From Gaetbulibacter sp. S0825 (GTDB lineage: Bacteria > Bacteroidota > Bacteroidia > Flavobacteriales > Flavobacteriaceae), in assembly GCF_011777505.1 (NCBI RefSeq), contig NZ_JAATJT010000001.1, positions 744,001-808,000 of the forward strand: a DNA stretch of 64,000 nucleotides, given 5' to 3'. A program made the translations under genes and the position numbers. Below, piece by piece: positions 15,813 to 25,393 of this stretch. Each line of letters starts with the position of its first letter. Within the stretch, counting starts at the first letter, position 1. The notes beneath the pieces were generated by a model. It made no database searches. It had not been told where the DNA came from and worked only from the letters and a program-made list of their open reading frames with translations.

Positions 15813-17345
15813 TTAAGTATAGTTTTCGTTTACTAAATCAATAATACTTTCCACAGTTGGTAGTTTTGCAGCCCTAACATCTTTGAATTTCTTTTTGGCC
15901 TCAGTAGCTGTAGTTTCTCCAATACAAAAGGCAATTTTATCTGAATCGTTTTCCTTTAAATAACTTTTGATTGTTAAAGGACTGTGAAACATTACCCCTT
16001 CTACTGAATCTTCAACTTTTTCAGCATCATATTTTATTTGATAAGCTTCAACTTTATTAACTTTTATATTGTTATCGCTTAAAATAGTTGATAATTCATC
16101 TTCGTTAGAATCACCACAAAAATAAGTGATGTCTATTCCATCAATATATTCCACCAGATATTCAGCTAAAGCTTTTGTGCTTTTTTCAACGTGTTTAACT
16201 GGTCCAATTCTTTTTTCGATTAATCGCTTTGTGCGACGACCAACACAATAAATATTTTTGAATTGAAGTTCAGCAGCCGAAAAATTATGAAGCAGTGCCT
16301 CAACCGAATGTTTGTTAGCTATAATAACATTGTCTATTGGGTTCCTTACAACTTGTGGTTTAATTCTATTTAAACTAATCTTAACAAAATCTGAACTTTC
16401 TGCAATCACGTTTTCATTAAACAACAAGCGTTGATCTGTTGTTAAGGTTTTAGTAGAATAAATATTAGCTTGCTTTGATGAACGCGCAATACTATCCATT
16501 AAACTTTTCCCTCCTCGTTCTATCACAAAATCTGCACAATAAGACGCAATCTCATGATGATTGCTAAGTTTTTCAACACGATTTACTTCAATTTTCTTAC
16601 TGCCATCAGGACTAAGTAAAACACCCTTAAAAGTTACTTCATCCTCCTTAATAAATGTAAGAGCACCAATTGGAGAAGAAGAATCTCCATCAAGTAAATT
16701 TAAAAAAGCTCTTTCAATACCTGTACAAATTTCTGTTTCTTCATGATTGAGATCTGCACAAATTTCTCTTATTTCTTCATTTCCTTTTAAAGTCGTAATT
16801 ATAATGGCGCCTTGTGCAGGCGATGGTATCATCCAGTCTAAATTGATAGAATCCTTAGGTTTTAATCCGAGTCTTCCTAATGCAGCAGCTGAAAAAATGG
16901 CTGCATTCCAATCGTTATTATCTTCGAGTTTTTGTAATTGTGTGTTCAAATCACCACTTAAATCAACAATGGTATGTGTTGGATACCTGTTAAGCCATTG
17001 CGCACGATGTCTTGAATTACCAACAGCTATTATAGCATCTCTTTGAGATAAAAACTCTTCGTTATTTTTAAACACTAAAACATCTTTAAAATTCCCTCGT
17101 TTTAAGACAGCTGCTTGCACAATACCATCAGGTAATATAGTAGAAACATCGTTTAAAGAATGCACAGCAATATCTATTTTATTATATAACAATGCGTTGT
17201 CTAATACTTGAGCAAAGTCGCCAATTGATTTTAGAGAAACAATCTCAATTTTATGACCTAATTTTTCCAGCATCTGCTTAACAGCGTTTGCTTGCCATAA
17301 GCTTAACGGACTTTCTTGTGTACCAATTTTTATAGTTGTAGACAT
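15813..17345 (-). CDS. Degenerate hydroxymethylbilane synthase (HemC-like) domain fused to uroporphyrinogen-III synthase (HemD)
   Basis: The 510-residue protein has two halves. Residues 1-295 follow HemC (SPLSLWQANAV, IDIAVHSLNDV, LGRLGL, PSPAQGAI). Several key positions are changed: the cofactor cysteine is Ser212 (DGDSSSPIG); the HSMKD lysine is Asn; LRGNxxTR has become LSGDLNTQ; the first Arg of the LRRQ segment is His; and the GGKG loop region is missing. Loss of PBG deaminase activity is therefore likely. Residues about 320-510 look like intact HemD (FHSPLTIKSYL, CIGETTATEAKK), which closes the tetrapyrrole ring to uroporphyrinogen III. It heads the leftward run. A -7 like TAACTTTG lies at 17395-17402 on the minus strand. 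A separate true hemC is expected elsewhere. Confidence 0.85.
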   Translation of the reverse strand: MSTTIKIGTQESPLSLWQANAVKQMLEKLGHKIEIVSLKSIGDFAQVLDNALLYNKIDIAVHSLNDVSTILPDGIVQAAVLKRGNFKDVLVFKNNEEFLSQRDAIIAVGNSRHRAQWLNRYPTHTIVDLSGDLNTQLQKLEDNNDWNAAIFSAAALGRLGLKPKDSINLDWMIPSPAQGAIIITTLKGNEEIREICADLNHEETEICTGIERAFLNLLDGDSSSPIGALTFIKEDEVTFKGVLLSPDGSKKIEVNRVEKLSNHHEIASYCADFVIERGGKSLMDSIARSSKQANIYSTKTLTTDQRLLFNENVIAESSDFVKISLNRIKPQVVRNPIDNVIIANKHSVEALLHNFSAAELQFKNIYCVGRRTKRLIEKRIGPVKHVEKSTKALAEYLVEYIDGIDITYFCGDSNEDELSTILSDNNIKVNKVEAYQIKYDAEKVEDSVEGVMFHSPLTIKSYLKENDSDKIAFCIGETTATEAKKKFKDVRAAKLPTVESIIDLVNENYT

Positions 17346-17490
17346 GTTTTTTTGGGTCTTCTAGTTGAAATTTAATGATAGTTAGAAATTTTTTCAAAGT
17401 TAGGAGTTTTTTGTGTTAATAATTAATCTCGCTTAGAAAGAATAATTTTTATTCTTACATTTATTTCCTATAACCAAACCAATAAAAACA

Positions 17491-20400
17491 ATGAAACCAT
17501 CAACGCTATTTATTGCAATAGCATTATTGCTATTCAATTATTCCCCAACAGAAGCTCAAAACATTAACGAAAATCAGTATGATGCATTAGAGTATCGACT
17601 TATAGGGCCTTTTAGAGGTGGTAGAAGTGCTGCAGTAGCTGGAGTGCCAAACCAACCAAACCTATATTACTTTGGAGCAACTGGTGGAGGTATTTGGAAA
17701 ACTACTAACGGAGGACGAACATGGGAAAACATATCCGACGGTTACTTTGGAGGAAGTATGGGAGCTATTACAGTATCTAAAAGTGACCCAAATGTTATTT
17801 ACGTAGGAGGAGGAGAGAAAACCGTAAGAGGAAATGTGTCTTCTGGATATGGTATGTGGAAAAGTGAAGACGCTGGAAAAACGTGGAGGGCTTTAGGATT
17901 GGAAAAATCAAGACACATACCGAGAATTGCTGTACACCCAACAAATTCCGATATTGTTTATGCAGGAGTTATGGGTAATTTATATAAGCCAACTCAAGAA
18001 CGTGGTGTTTACAAGAGTACAGATGGAGGAAAAACATGGCGTAAAACACTATTTTCCAATGAACATGCTGGAGTGGTTGATTTACAAATTGATCCATCAA
18101 ACCCTAGGATTATTTACGCATCCACTTGGCGCATTAACAGAACACCATATAGTTTAAATTCTGGAGGCGAAGGTTCTGCATTATGGAAAAGTACTGATAG
18201 CGGCGAAACATGGACTGAAATTTCAAAGAATAAAGGTTTCCCAACAGATACTTTAGGGATTATTGGTGTAACAGTATCTCCTGTAAATAATCAGCGTGTT
18301 TGGGCAATTGTAGAAAACAAAGATAAAGGAGGATTGTATAGAAGTGAAGATGGAGGAGAAACCTGGAATTATATTAATAGCGACAGAAACCTACGTCAAA
18401 GAGCATGGTATTATACACGTATTTATGCAGATACTAAAGATGTAGATAAAGTCTATGTTTTAAATGTTAGTTACCACAAAAGTACCGATGGCGGAAAAAC
18501 ATTTAGCAGACATGGCGCACCTCATGGTGACCATCATGATTTATGGATTGCTCCTGAAAATCCAGATAGAATGATTATTGGAGATGACGGTGGAGCTCAA
18601 GTTACCTATGATGGAGGAGAAACTTGGAGTACCTATCACAATCAGCCAACGGCACAATTTTATCGTGTTACAACTGACAATCATTTTCCATATAGAATTT
18701 ACGCTGCCCAACAAGATAATTCTACAGTGAGAATTCAGCACAGAACAGATGGTCGTTCTATAACAGAAGATGATTGGGAAAGTACAGCAGGAGGAGAATC
18801 GGCACATATTGCTGTTGACCCTAAGAATGATGATATTGTGTATGGCGGAAGTTATGGAGGTTATTTAACACGTGTAAATCACGAACGCGGCACATCTAGA
18901 GCTATAAATGTTTGGCCAGATAACCCAATGGGTCATGGAGCAGAAGGGATGAAATATCGTTTCCAGTGGAATTTTCCTATAATTTTCTCAAAACACAACC
19001 CTAATAAACTTTATACCTTTTCTCAAAACGTGCATGTTACTGAAAATGAAGGGCAGTCTTGGGAGATTATTAGCCCAGACTTAACACGGAATGATCCTGA
19101 GAAACAAAAATCATCAGGAGGGCCTATTACGCAGGATAATACAGCTGTAGAGTATTACTGTACCATTTTTGCCGCTCAAGAGTCGCCTTTGCAAGAGGGA
19201 TTGCTATGGGTTGGTAGTGATGATGGATTAGTACATGTAACCAGAAACGGTGGACAATCTTGGGATAATGTGACACCAAAAGGAATGCCAGAATGGATGA
19301 TGATAAATAGCGTGGAGCCTAGTACTTTTGATCCTGGAACTTGTTACATAGCTGGAACAAAATATAAGACGGGAGATTTTGCACCTTATTTATATAAAAC
19401 GACCGATTACGGTAAAACCTGGACAAAAATCACCAATGGAATTAATCCGGAGCATTTTACAAGAGTAGTTCGTGAAGACCCTAAACGAAAAGGATTATTA
19501 TATGCAGGAACTGAAACAGGAATGTATATTTCTTTTAACGACGGAAAAAATTGGAAGCCCTTCCAATTAAACTTACCAATTGTCCCAATTACAGATCTTA
19601 CCATCAAGGATAATAGTTTAATTGTAGCTACTCAAGGTAGAAGTTTGTGGATGATTGATGACTTAACAGTCATTCACCAATTATATAACGCAGACAATTC
19701 AGCAAATATATTATTTAAACCTAAAGATACTTACCGAATGGGAGGTGGTAGTTTTAAAGGCAGTAAAACAGCAGGAACAAATCTTCCTAGTGGTGTGATA
19801 ACGTATTTTAATTTGAATAAATATGATGAAAAAGATGAAGTTTCTTTAACTTATTTTGACACAAAAGGGGATACCATAAAAACTTATAGTACGAAGTCTA
19901 AAGACAATAAGTTATCTGTTGAAAAAGGGACGAATCAATTCATCTGGAACACAGTTTATGATGGTGCAGAAAGTTTCCCAGGAATGATACTATGGTCTGG
20001 TAGTTTAAGAGGTCCAAGAGCAGTTCCAGGAGAATACAAAGTAAGTTTAAATGTAAATGGAGAAGTACAAAATCAACCATTCACCATTTTGGCAGATCCC
20101 AGAGCAGAAAGCACTCTTGATGATATGAAAAAACAATTTGCGTTTATAAAAGATGTTAATAAAACACTAGATAACACACATAAATCCATTAAAAAGATTA
20201 GAAAAATTAATGGTAAGTTAGATGATTTTATGGGTCAATATAAAGGCAATGATAATGTTAAAGATTTAGTTGAAAAGGCAAAAAAACTAAAAGAACAATT
20301 CTCTGAAATTGAAAAAACATTATATCAAACGAAAAACAGAAGCGGACAGGATCCATTGAATTTCCCGATAAGACTAAATAATAAATTGGCTCATTTAAAT

Positions 20401-20580
20401 TCGTTAGCTGGTAGAGGCGATTTTGAACCTACAGATCAAGCTGTGGCTGTAAAAAATGAGTTAACCAAAAAAATAAACGAACAATTAGTGAAATTCAATG
20501 CATTGGTCGATGGAGAAATTAAAGCCTTCAACAAAGCTTTCAATGCTAAAAACCTTAATTATCTTTTCGTTGAAGATTAA
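17491..20580 (+). CDS. Exported VPS10/BNR-repeat beta-propeller protein
   Basis: The 1029-residue protein has a signal peptide ending TEAQ. It then has many Asp-box/BNR repeats of the form S-x-D-x-G-x-x-W (STDGGKTWR, SEDGGETWN, YDGGETWS, TDYGKTWT) making two sortilin/VPS10-like propellers to about residue 740. A C-terminal region rich in Lys and Glu, probably helical, follows. Such proteins are annotated as glycosyl hydrolase-like or WD40/YVTN/BNR proteins. Catalysis has not been shown, and a binding or scaffold role is equally possible. No T9SS sorting domain is present, so it is probably periplasmic or outer-membrane associated. Confidence 0.85.
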   Translation: MKPSTLFIAIALLLFNYSPTEAQNINENQYDALEYRLIGPFRGGRSAAVAGVPNQPNLYYFGATGGGIWKTTNGGRTWENISDGYFGGSMGAITVSKSDPNVIYVGGGEKTVRGNVSSGYGMWKSEDAGKTWRALGLEKSRHIPRIAVHPTNSDIVYAGVMGNLYKPTQERGVYKSTDGGKTWRKTLFSNEHAGVVDLQIDPSNPRIIYASTWRINRTPYSLNSGGEGSALWKSTDSGETWTEISKNKGFPTDTLGIIGVTVSPVNNQRVWAIVENKDKGGLYRSEDGGETWNYINSDRNLRQRAWYYTRIYADTKDVDKVYVLNVSYHKSTDGGKTFSRHGAPHGDHHDLWIAPENPDRMIIGDDGGAQVTYDGGETWSTYHNQPTAQFYRVTTDNHFPYRIYAAQQDNSTVRIQHRTDGRSITEDDWESTAGGESAHIAVDPKNDDIVYGGSYGGYLTRVNHERGTSRAINVWPDNPMGHGAEGMKYRFQWNFPIIFSKHNPNKLYTFSQNVHVTENEGQSWEIISPDLTRNDPEKQKSSGGPITQDNTAVEYYCTIFAAQESPLQEGLLWVGSDDGLVHVTRNGGQSWDNVTPKGMPEWMMINSVEPSTFDPGTCYIAGTKYKTGDFAPYLYKTTDYGKTWTKITNGINPEHFTRVVREDPKRKGLLYAGTETGMYISFNDGKNWKPFQLNLPIVPITDLTIKDNSLIVATQGRSLWMIDDLTVIHQLYNADNSANILFKPKDTYRMGGGSFKGSKTAGTNLPSGVITYFNLNKYDEKDEVSLTYFDTKGDTIKTYSTKSKDNKLSVEKGTNQFIWNTVYDGAESFPGMILWSGSLRGPRAVPGEYKVSLNVNGEVQNQPFTILADPRAESTLDDMKKQFAFIKDVNKTLDNTHKSIKKIRKINGKLDDFMGQYKGNDNVKDLVEKAKKLKEQFSEIEKTLYQTKNRSGQDPLNFPIRLNNKLAHLNSLAGRGDFEPTDQAVAVKNELTKKINEQLVKFNALVDGEIKAFNKAFNAKNLNYLFVED

Positions 20581-20595
20581 TCGAGTTTATAATTA

Positions 20596-20648
20596 AACAA
20601 AAAACTCTGCATCTCCTTTTTATAATTTGGTTTGCAGGGTTTTTTGTT
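20596..20648 (+). terminator. Terminator after the VPS10/BNR gene
   Basis: AACAAAAAACTCTGCA pairs with TGCAGGGTTTTTTGTT across an AT-rich loop of about 20 nt and ends in a T-run. The stem has one wobble. It starts 15 nt past the stop codon. Confidence 0.7.
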
Positions 20649-20731
20649 CACTAAATCATCAAAATAAAATTTTAAAATATCAATTTAGTCTGTTGGCTTG
20701 ATTATTGTTATAATTTGCATAAATTTATTAA

Positions 20732-22180
20732 ATGGCAGTTAAAAGACTTTCCTTACGTTCGCGTATTTTTCTATACATGATTTTATTGGTTGTGGTAGCT
20801 TCTATTTTAATAGCAGCAGTGACACTTTATCAGTATAACGAACAGTCTAAAGATTATAATGCACAACGTTTAGAGCGTAAAGAAAGACAAATTTTATCCA
20901 GTATGGATTATGTGCTAGAAGAAACAACTTACGAGCGCTCAACCGAAAAATTAGGACTTATTTTTAAAGATAAAATTTATGAAATTGCTAATAATTTAAA
21001 TGTTGATTTTAACCTATACGACCTTCAAGGCACTTTAGTGAAGAGTTCAGTACCAAGTATTGAAAATGATTCTATATCTAGGTGTTTATCCCCTGAAATC
21101 CTTAACCAATTAAACTTTAGTGTAAATAAACGTTTTGTTGAGAAAAATGAAGTAATTGGAGGCGATTTTCAATCGTCTTATATCCTTTTTTCAGATTACA
21201 ATGCCAAGCCTTTAGGGATATTGCATGTACCATATTTTGATGACAACTCCTTTAATGAAGAAGAGTTAAAAGAGTTTTTGGTGCGTTTAGGATATGCCTA
21301 CTTTTTTATGATTTTAGTAGCTATTTCGTTTGCTTATTTTGTATCACGCTATATCACAAGATCCCTAAAAACCATTAGTGATAAAATGAATGAAACTCGC
21401 TTGGAAAAGCGAAACAAAAAAATCGAACTCGAAGGAGCTAGTATTGAAGTTTCTGCGCTTGTTAAATCTTATAATAGCATGATTGATGAACTTGAGGAGA
21501 GTGCTGTTCAGTTAGCAACTAGCGAACGCGAACAGGCATGGCGAGAGATGGCAAAACAAGTAGCTCATGAGATTAAAAACCCGTTAACACCAATGCGATT
21601 AACGGTTCAAAGTTTTCAACGTAAGTTTGATCCAAACGACCCAAGTGCTCGCCAAAAACTGGATGAGTACAGCAAAACGCTCATTCAGCAAATAGACACG
21701 ATGAGTTCCATCGCTTCAGCATTTTCAAATTTTGCCCAAATGCCTGCTCAAAAAAGCGAACGATTAAACATCGTTGAGGTTGTAGATTTAGCATTAGATA
21801 TTTTTGCCGAAAACTATATAACTTTTATTCCTGAAAAGAAAGAAATTATAGCAACTTTCGATAGAACACAACTTATTAGAGTAGTTACAAATTTGGTAAA
21901 AAATGCGATTCAAGCCATTCCCAAAAACAAAACACCTAAAATTACCGTTAAAGTATTTTCAGAAGGGAATAATGTTATTCTAACTGTTGAAGATAATGGT
22001 AACGGAGTTATTGATGAGAATAAATCTAAAATTTTTGAACCTAAATTCACTACTAAAAGTAGCGGAATGGGATTAGGCTTAGCTATGATAAAAAACATTA
22101 TTGAAACCTATAACGGAAATATTACTTTTGTATCAACCGAAAAAGAGGGCACTACTTTTAAAGTGAGCTTTCCAAAATAA
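20732..22180 (+). CDS. Sensor histidine kinase, NtrY-like
   Basis: The 482-residue protein has an N-terminal transmembrane helix (about 12-35), an extracytoplasmic sensing loop and a second helix (about 182-203). A HAMP linker follows. The HisKA phospho-acceptor motif is AHEIKNPLTPMRLT with His279. The HATPase domain has an N-box (NLVKNAIQAIP), G1 (EDNGNGV) and G2 (SGMGLGLAMIK). The PLTP form of the H-box is typical of NtrY-like kinases. No response regulator is adjacent, so its partner is unknown. The enoyl-CoA hydratase gene starts 10 nt downstream. Confidence 0.92.
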   Translation: MAVKRLSLRSRIFLYMILLVVVASILIAAVTLYQYNEQSKDYNAQRLERKERQILSSMDYVLEETTYERSTEKLGLIFKDKIYEIANNLNVDFNLYDLQGTLVKSSVPSIENDSISRCLSPEILNQLNFSVNKRFVEKNEVIGGDFQSSYILFSDYNAKPLGILHVPYFDDNSFNEEELKEFLVRLGYAYFFMILVAISFAYFVSRYITRSLKTISDKMNETRLEKRNKKIELEGASIEVSALVKSYNSMIDELEESAVQLATSEREQAWREMAKQVAHEIKNPLTPMRLTVQSFQRKFDPNDPSARQKLDEYSKTLIQQIDTMSSIASAFSNFAQMPAQKSERLNIVEVVDLALDIFAENYITFIPEKKEIIATFDRTQLIRVVTNLVKNAIQAIPKNKTPKITVKVFSEGNNVILTVEDNGNGVIDENKSKIFEPKFTTKSSGMGLGLAMIKNIIETYNGNITFVSTEKEGTTFKVSFPK

Positions 22181-22190
22181 CTAGACTAAA

Positions 22191-22973
22191 ATGATTTTTG
22201 ATAATATTTTATTAGCTGAAAACAGTGGTATAGCCACCATTACTATTAATAGACCCAGTAAACTAAACGCCCTTAATAGTACAACAATTGATGAGCTTCA
22301 TAATGCTCTAAAAAGTATTAAAGACCGTATTGAGGTTAAAGTAATTATAATTACTGGAAGTGGTGAAAAAGCATTTGTTGCTGGAGCAGATATTAGTGAA
22401 TTTGCTGATTATAGCATTGAAGAAGGTAGTAACCTAGCAGCTCAAGGGCAAAAAAAATTATTCGATTATATAGAAAATTTCAATAAGCCAGTTATTGCTG
22501 CCGTTAATGGATTTGCGCTTGGTGGTGGACTAGAGCTTGCTATGGCGTGTCATTTTAGAGTAGCTAGTATTAATGCTAAAATGGGATTGCCAGAAGTATC
22601 CTTAGGAGTTATTCCAGGCTATGGAGGAACACAACGTTTACCTCAATTAATAGGAAAGGGAAGAGCAATGGAAATGATAATGACAGCTGGTATGATTGAT
22701 GCTAACCAAGCCTTAAGTTATGGATTGGTAAATCATGTTACAGCTCAAGAGGAGTTAGTACTTCTAGCTGAAAAACTAGCTAGTAAAATTATGCGAAATT
22801 CATCGGTAGCTATTAGCGCAGCTATTAGAGCAATTAACTCAGGTTTTAAAGATGGCGTAAATGGTTATCAAGCTGAAATTGATGAATTTGGCAACTGCTT
22901 TGGGACTGAAGATTTTGAAGAAGGAACTACTGCCTTTTTAGAGAAGCGTAAAGCGGATTTCCCAGGAAAATAA
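22191..22973 (+). CDS. Enoyl-CoA hydratase/isomerase family protein
   Basis: The 260-residue crotonase-fold protein has the oxyanion-hole segments FVAGADISEF and GGGLELAMACHFRVAS. It has the catalytic Glu region GLPEVSLGVIPGYGGTQRLPQ with both glutamates expected of true hydratases. The likely reaction is hydration of 2-trans-enoyl-CoA in fatty-acid or amino-acid breakdown. Chain-length preference cannot be read. It probably shares a transcript with the histidine kinase upstream. Confidence 0.92.
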   Translation: MIFDNILLAENSGIATITINRPSKLNALNSTTIDELHNALKSIKDRIEVKVIIITGSGEKAFVAGADISEFADYSIEEGSNLAAQGQKKLFDYIENFNKPVIAAVNGFALGGGLELAMACHFRVASINAKMGLPEVSLGVIPGYGGTQRLPQLIGKGRAMEMIMTAGMIDANQALSYGLVNHVTAQEELVLLAEKLASKIMRNSSVAISAAIRAINSGFKDGVNGYQAEIDEFGNCFGTEDFEEGTTAFLEKRKADFPGK

Positions 22974-23096
22974 TTCATATTTGACTTGGTATGTTTGGGT
23001 TGTTAATAACCTAAAACTCCTTTAACAGTTTTCAATTATTATATTGATTAATTTAGAGTGCTACTTACTTAGTATTCACACTTTATTTTAACTATT

Positions 23097-24170
23097 ATGA
23101 ACCCCAAGTCAACCTTAAAGGGTCGTGGTGCACAATTAAATGTACCCAACCGTTTCTTCGAATTAAGCCATGAACAACGAGACGATTTCCTGGAGTTTTG
23201 CCACAAAGAAGGCGAAAACCCAGATAAAAATAAAACACTATATCTTCCTGTATTTCCCAAAACTATTGTCAATAAAGTCACAAGTCCAGATGTTGGTATG
23301 ATGTACTCAATGAATCCATATCAAGGTTGCGAACATGGTTGTGTATATTGTTATGCTCGTAATAGTCATGAATTTTGGGGATTTAGTGCAGGATTAGATT
23401 TTGAGCGACGTATTTTAATTAAAAAAGATGCTCCTAAATTATTGGAACAATTATTAAAGAAGAAAAGTTGGAAAGCGGAAACCATAGTCATGTCTGGAAA
23501 TACAGATTGCTATCAACCAGCGGAAAAACAATTTGAAATTACGAGACAATGTTTGGAAATCTTTTTAAAGTATAAACATCCTGTTGGTATTATTACAAAA
23601 AACGCTTTGATTCTACGTGATTTAAACATTTTGAAGGCATTAGCAAAAGACAATCTGGTAGGGGTCAATATGTCTATCACGTCGCTGTCTGAAGAGACAC
23701 GACGTATTTTAGAACCTAGAACAGCAACAACTAAAAAACGATTGGAAACTGTGAAAACACTTTCAGAAAATGGAATTCCTGTAAACGTCATGTTGGCACC
23801 CATAATTCCATCTATAAACAGTCATGAAATTTTACCTTTAGCCAAAGCTGTGTCTGAAGCTGGAGCTTTATCAATAGCACATACTATCGTTAGACTTAAT
23901 GGTGCTATAGGCGAAATTTTTATCGATTGGATTTATAAAACATTGCCTGATAAAGCAGATAAGGTACTACACCAAATTGAAAGCTGCCATGGAGGTACTT
24001 TAAACGAAAGTCGCTTTGGTGTTAGAATGCGTGGTGAAGGACAAATAGCCAAACAAATAAACGATTTGGTGCATTTAGCGAGACATAAGTATTTTAAAGG
24101 AAAGCGAATGCCAAGATTAAGCACAGAACTTCATGAACAATATAAATTTGGACAGATGAAGCTGTTTTAG
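23097..24170 (+). CDS. PA0069-family radical SAM protein
   Basis: The 357-residue protein has the [4Fe-4S]-SAM motif CEHGCVYC (Cys78, Cys82, Cys85) directly after MNPYQG. This is a pattern shared by the PA0069 family and spore-photolyase relatives. Later conserved stretches include VMSGNTDCYQPAE and a C-terminal HEQYKFGQMKLF. The substrate of the family is not known. It stands alone on its strand with about 120 nt on either side. Confidence 0.88.
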   Translation: MNPKSTLKGRGAQLNVPNRFFELSHEQRDDFLEFCHKEGENPDKNKTLYLPVFPKTIVNKVTSPDVGMMYSMNPYQGCEHGCVYCYARNSHEFWGFSAGLDFERRILIKKDAPKLLEQLLKKKSWKAETIVMSGNTDCYQPAEKQFEITRQCLEIFLKYKHPVGIITKNALILRDLNILKALAKDNLVGVNMSITSLSEETRRILEPRTATTKKRLETVKTLSENGIPVNVMLAPIIPSINSHEILPLAKAVSEAGALSIAHTIVRLNGAIGEIFIDWIYKTLPDKADKVLHQIESCHGGTLNESRFGVRMRGEGQIAKQINDLVHLARHKYFKGKRMPRLSTELHEQYKFGQMKLF

Positions 24171-24247
24171 TAAATCAAATTTGCGTCAGTTTGAATGTCA
24201 AATTTTTATTTGATGTATCGAAAACAAGAAAATTGGAAAAGCCTCAG

Positions 24248-24292
24248 ACTTCTCGATACAAAATTCTTTTAGAATTTCACTCGAAGTGACAT
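24248..24292 (-). repeat. 45-nt palindromic repeat element, copy 1
   Basis: Read on the minus strand, it begins ATGTCACTTCGAGTG and ends GTATCGAGAAGT. The ends pair (ACTTC with GAAGT) around an inner hairpin AAATTCT/AGAATTT with loop AAA. Its first base is the last base of the TGA stop (24294-24292) of the GNAT gene. A second copy lies at 54845-54889. Confidence 0.8.
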
Positions 24293-24759
24293 CACAGGGT
24301 TTTTTCAAACACAATTTTTGTTTGGCCTACTTCATTTGTGTAAATGTTTGTGATATCAAAACCATTTTTAAGATTTAAAATCATCATCGGTTTAAATCGA
24401 TTCATTGATTTTGTTCTCAATGCTTGATACCCTTTTTCTATAGCCTTTTGTTCCTGCAATTGTACAAGTTGTTTTGCAATACCATTCCCCCTGTTTTCAG
24501 GTAAAACGCCTCCAACCCAACTGTAAAAAGTAATGTCATTATATCGATATCCAATTTTAAAACCTAAGAGTTGTTTTTGTTGATAACAAAGAATCATCAA
24601 AATGTCTTCTTTTTTATGAATTCGTTCTTTAAAAAAAATCAATTTATAATCATCAAATATCGATTTGTAAACTATCAATATTTCTTGAAGAAGCTTTTTC
24701 GAAGGAACGCCTTCTACTATTTTAAAAGTAAACTTATCGTGTTCCATCCCATTCTGCAT
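24292..24759 (-). CDS. GNAT family N-acetyltransferase
   Basis: The 155-residue protein has the GNAT acetyl-CoA motif GGVLPENRGNGIAKQLV (about residues 83-99) and ALRTKSMNRFKPM. The substrate is unknown. The first ATG at 24759 overlaps the upstream HD gene by 26 nt. A second ATG at 24747 (MEHDKF) is an equally good start. The stop codon leads directly into the 45-nt repeat element. Confidence 0.83.
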   Translation of the reverse strand: MQNGMEHDKFTFKIVEGVPSKKLLQEILIVYKSIFDDYKLIFFKERIHKKEDILMILCYQQKQLLGFKIGYRYNDITFYSWVGGVLPENRGNGIAKQLVQLQEQKAIEKGYQALRTKSMNRFKPMMILNLKNGFDITNIYTNEVGQTKIVFEKTL

Positions 24760-25393
24760 AAAACTGATCCAAGTATAGTTCCATAAATTGATGACGCTGT
24801 TTTGCGATTCGCTTACCAGTTTTAGTGTTCATTTTATCAGAAAGCAATAACAATTTTTCATAAAAATGATTGATGGTCGGTGCTGTAGATTTTTTATATT
24901 CTTCCTTAGTCATCTTCAAATTTGGCTTTATAGAAGGGTCAAATATCTTTCTGTTTTTAAAACCTCCGTAATTAAAACAACGAGCAATACCAATAGCTCC
25001 AATAGCATCTAACCTATCAGCATCTTGAATGACATCCAATTCGGGTGACGTAAATTTCTTGCCTTTTTCTAAAGACTTATTAAATGAAATATAATTGATG
25101 ATATTTATGACATGTTCAATCACCAAACTATCTACATTGTGTTTGAACAAAAACTCCCTTGCCATTTTTGGACCGATAGTATCATCACCATCATGAAATT
25201 TACTATCAGCAATATCATGCAATAAAGCACCTAATGCCACTACTAAGGCATCTACCTCTTCGCCTTTAGAAATTAGCAAAGAATTATTATACACCCTTAA
25301 GGTGTGAAACCAATCGTGACCACCTTCAGCATTTTTTAAAGTAGTTCTTACATAGTTTTTTGTTGCTTCTATGATGACTTCGTTATTCGTCAT
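24734..25393 (-). CDS. HD-domain phosphohydrolase (YedJ-like)
   Basis: The 219-residue protein has the HD signature: GGHDWFHTLRVYN near residue 20, LLHDIADSKFHDGD near 55, and a distal Asp in QDADRLDAIGAIG. These are metal-binding phosphohydrolase features of the YedJ/YpgQ group. Those are nucleotide pyrophosphohydrolases or uncharacterised hydrolases. Its start overlaps the end of plsC by 11 nt, so the two are probably co-translated. Confidence 0.86.
   Translation of the reverse strand: MTNNEVIIEATKNYVRTTLKNAEGGHDWFHTLRVYNNSLLISKGEEVDALVVALGALLHDIADSKFHDGDDTIGPKMAREFLFKHNVDSLVIEHVINIINYISFNKSLEKGKKFTSPELDVIQDADRLDAIGAIGIARCFNYGGFKNRKIFDPSIKPNLKMTKEEYKKSTAPTINHFYEKLLLLSDKMNTKTGKRIAKQRHQFMELYLDQFYAEWDGTR

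Noticed and set aside
18541-18807. Minus-strand 88-codon frame inside the VPS10/BNR gene
   Set aside because: It is an antisense frame fully inside a gene with strong family motifs, Cys- and Ile-rich with no recognisable domain.
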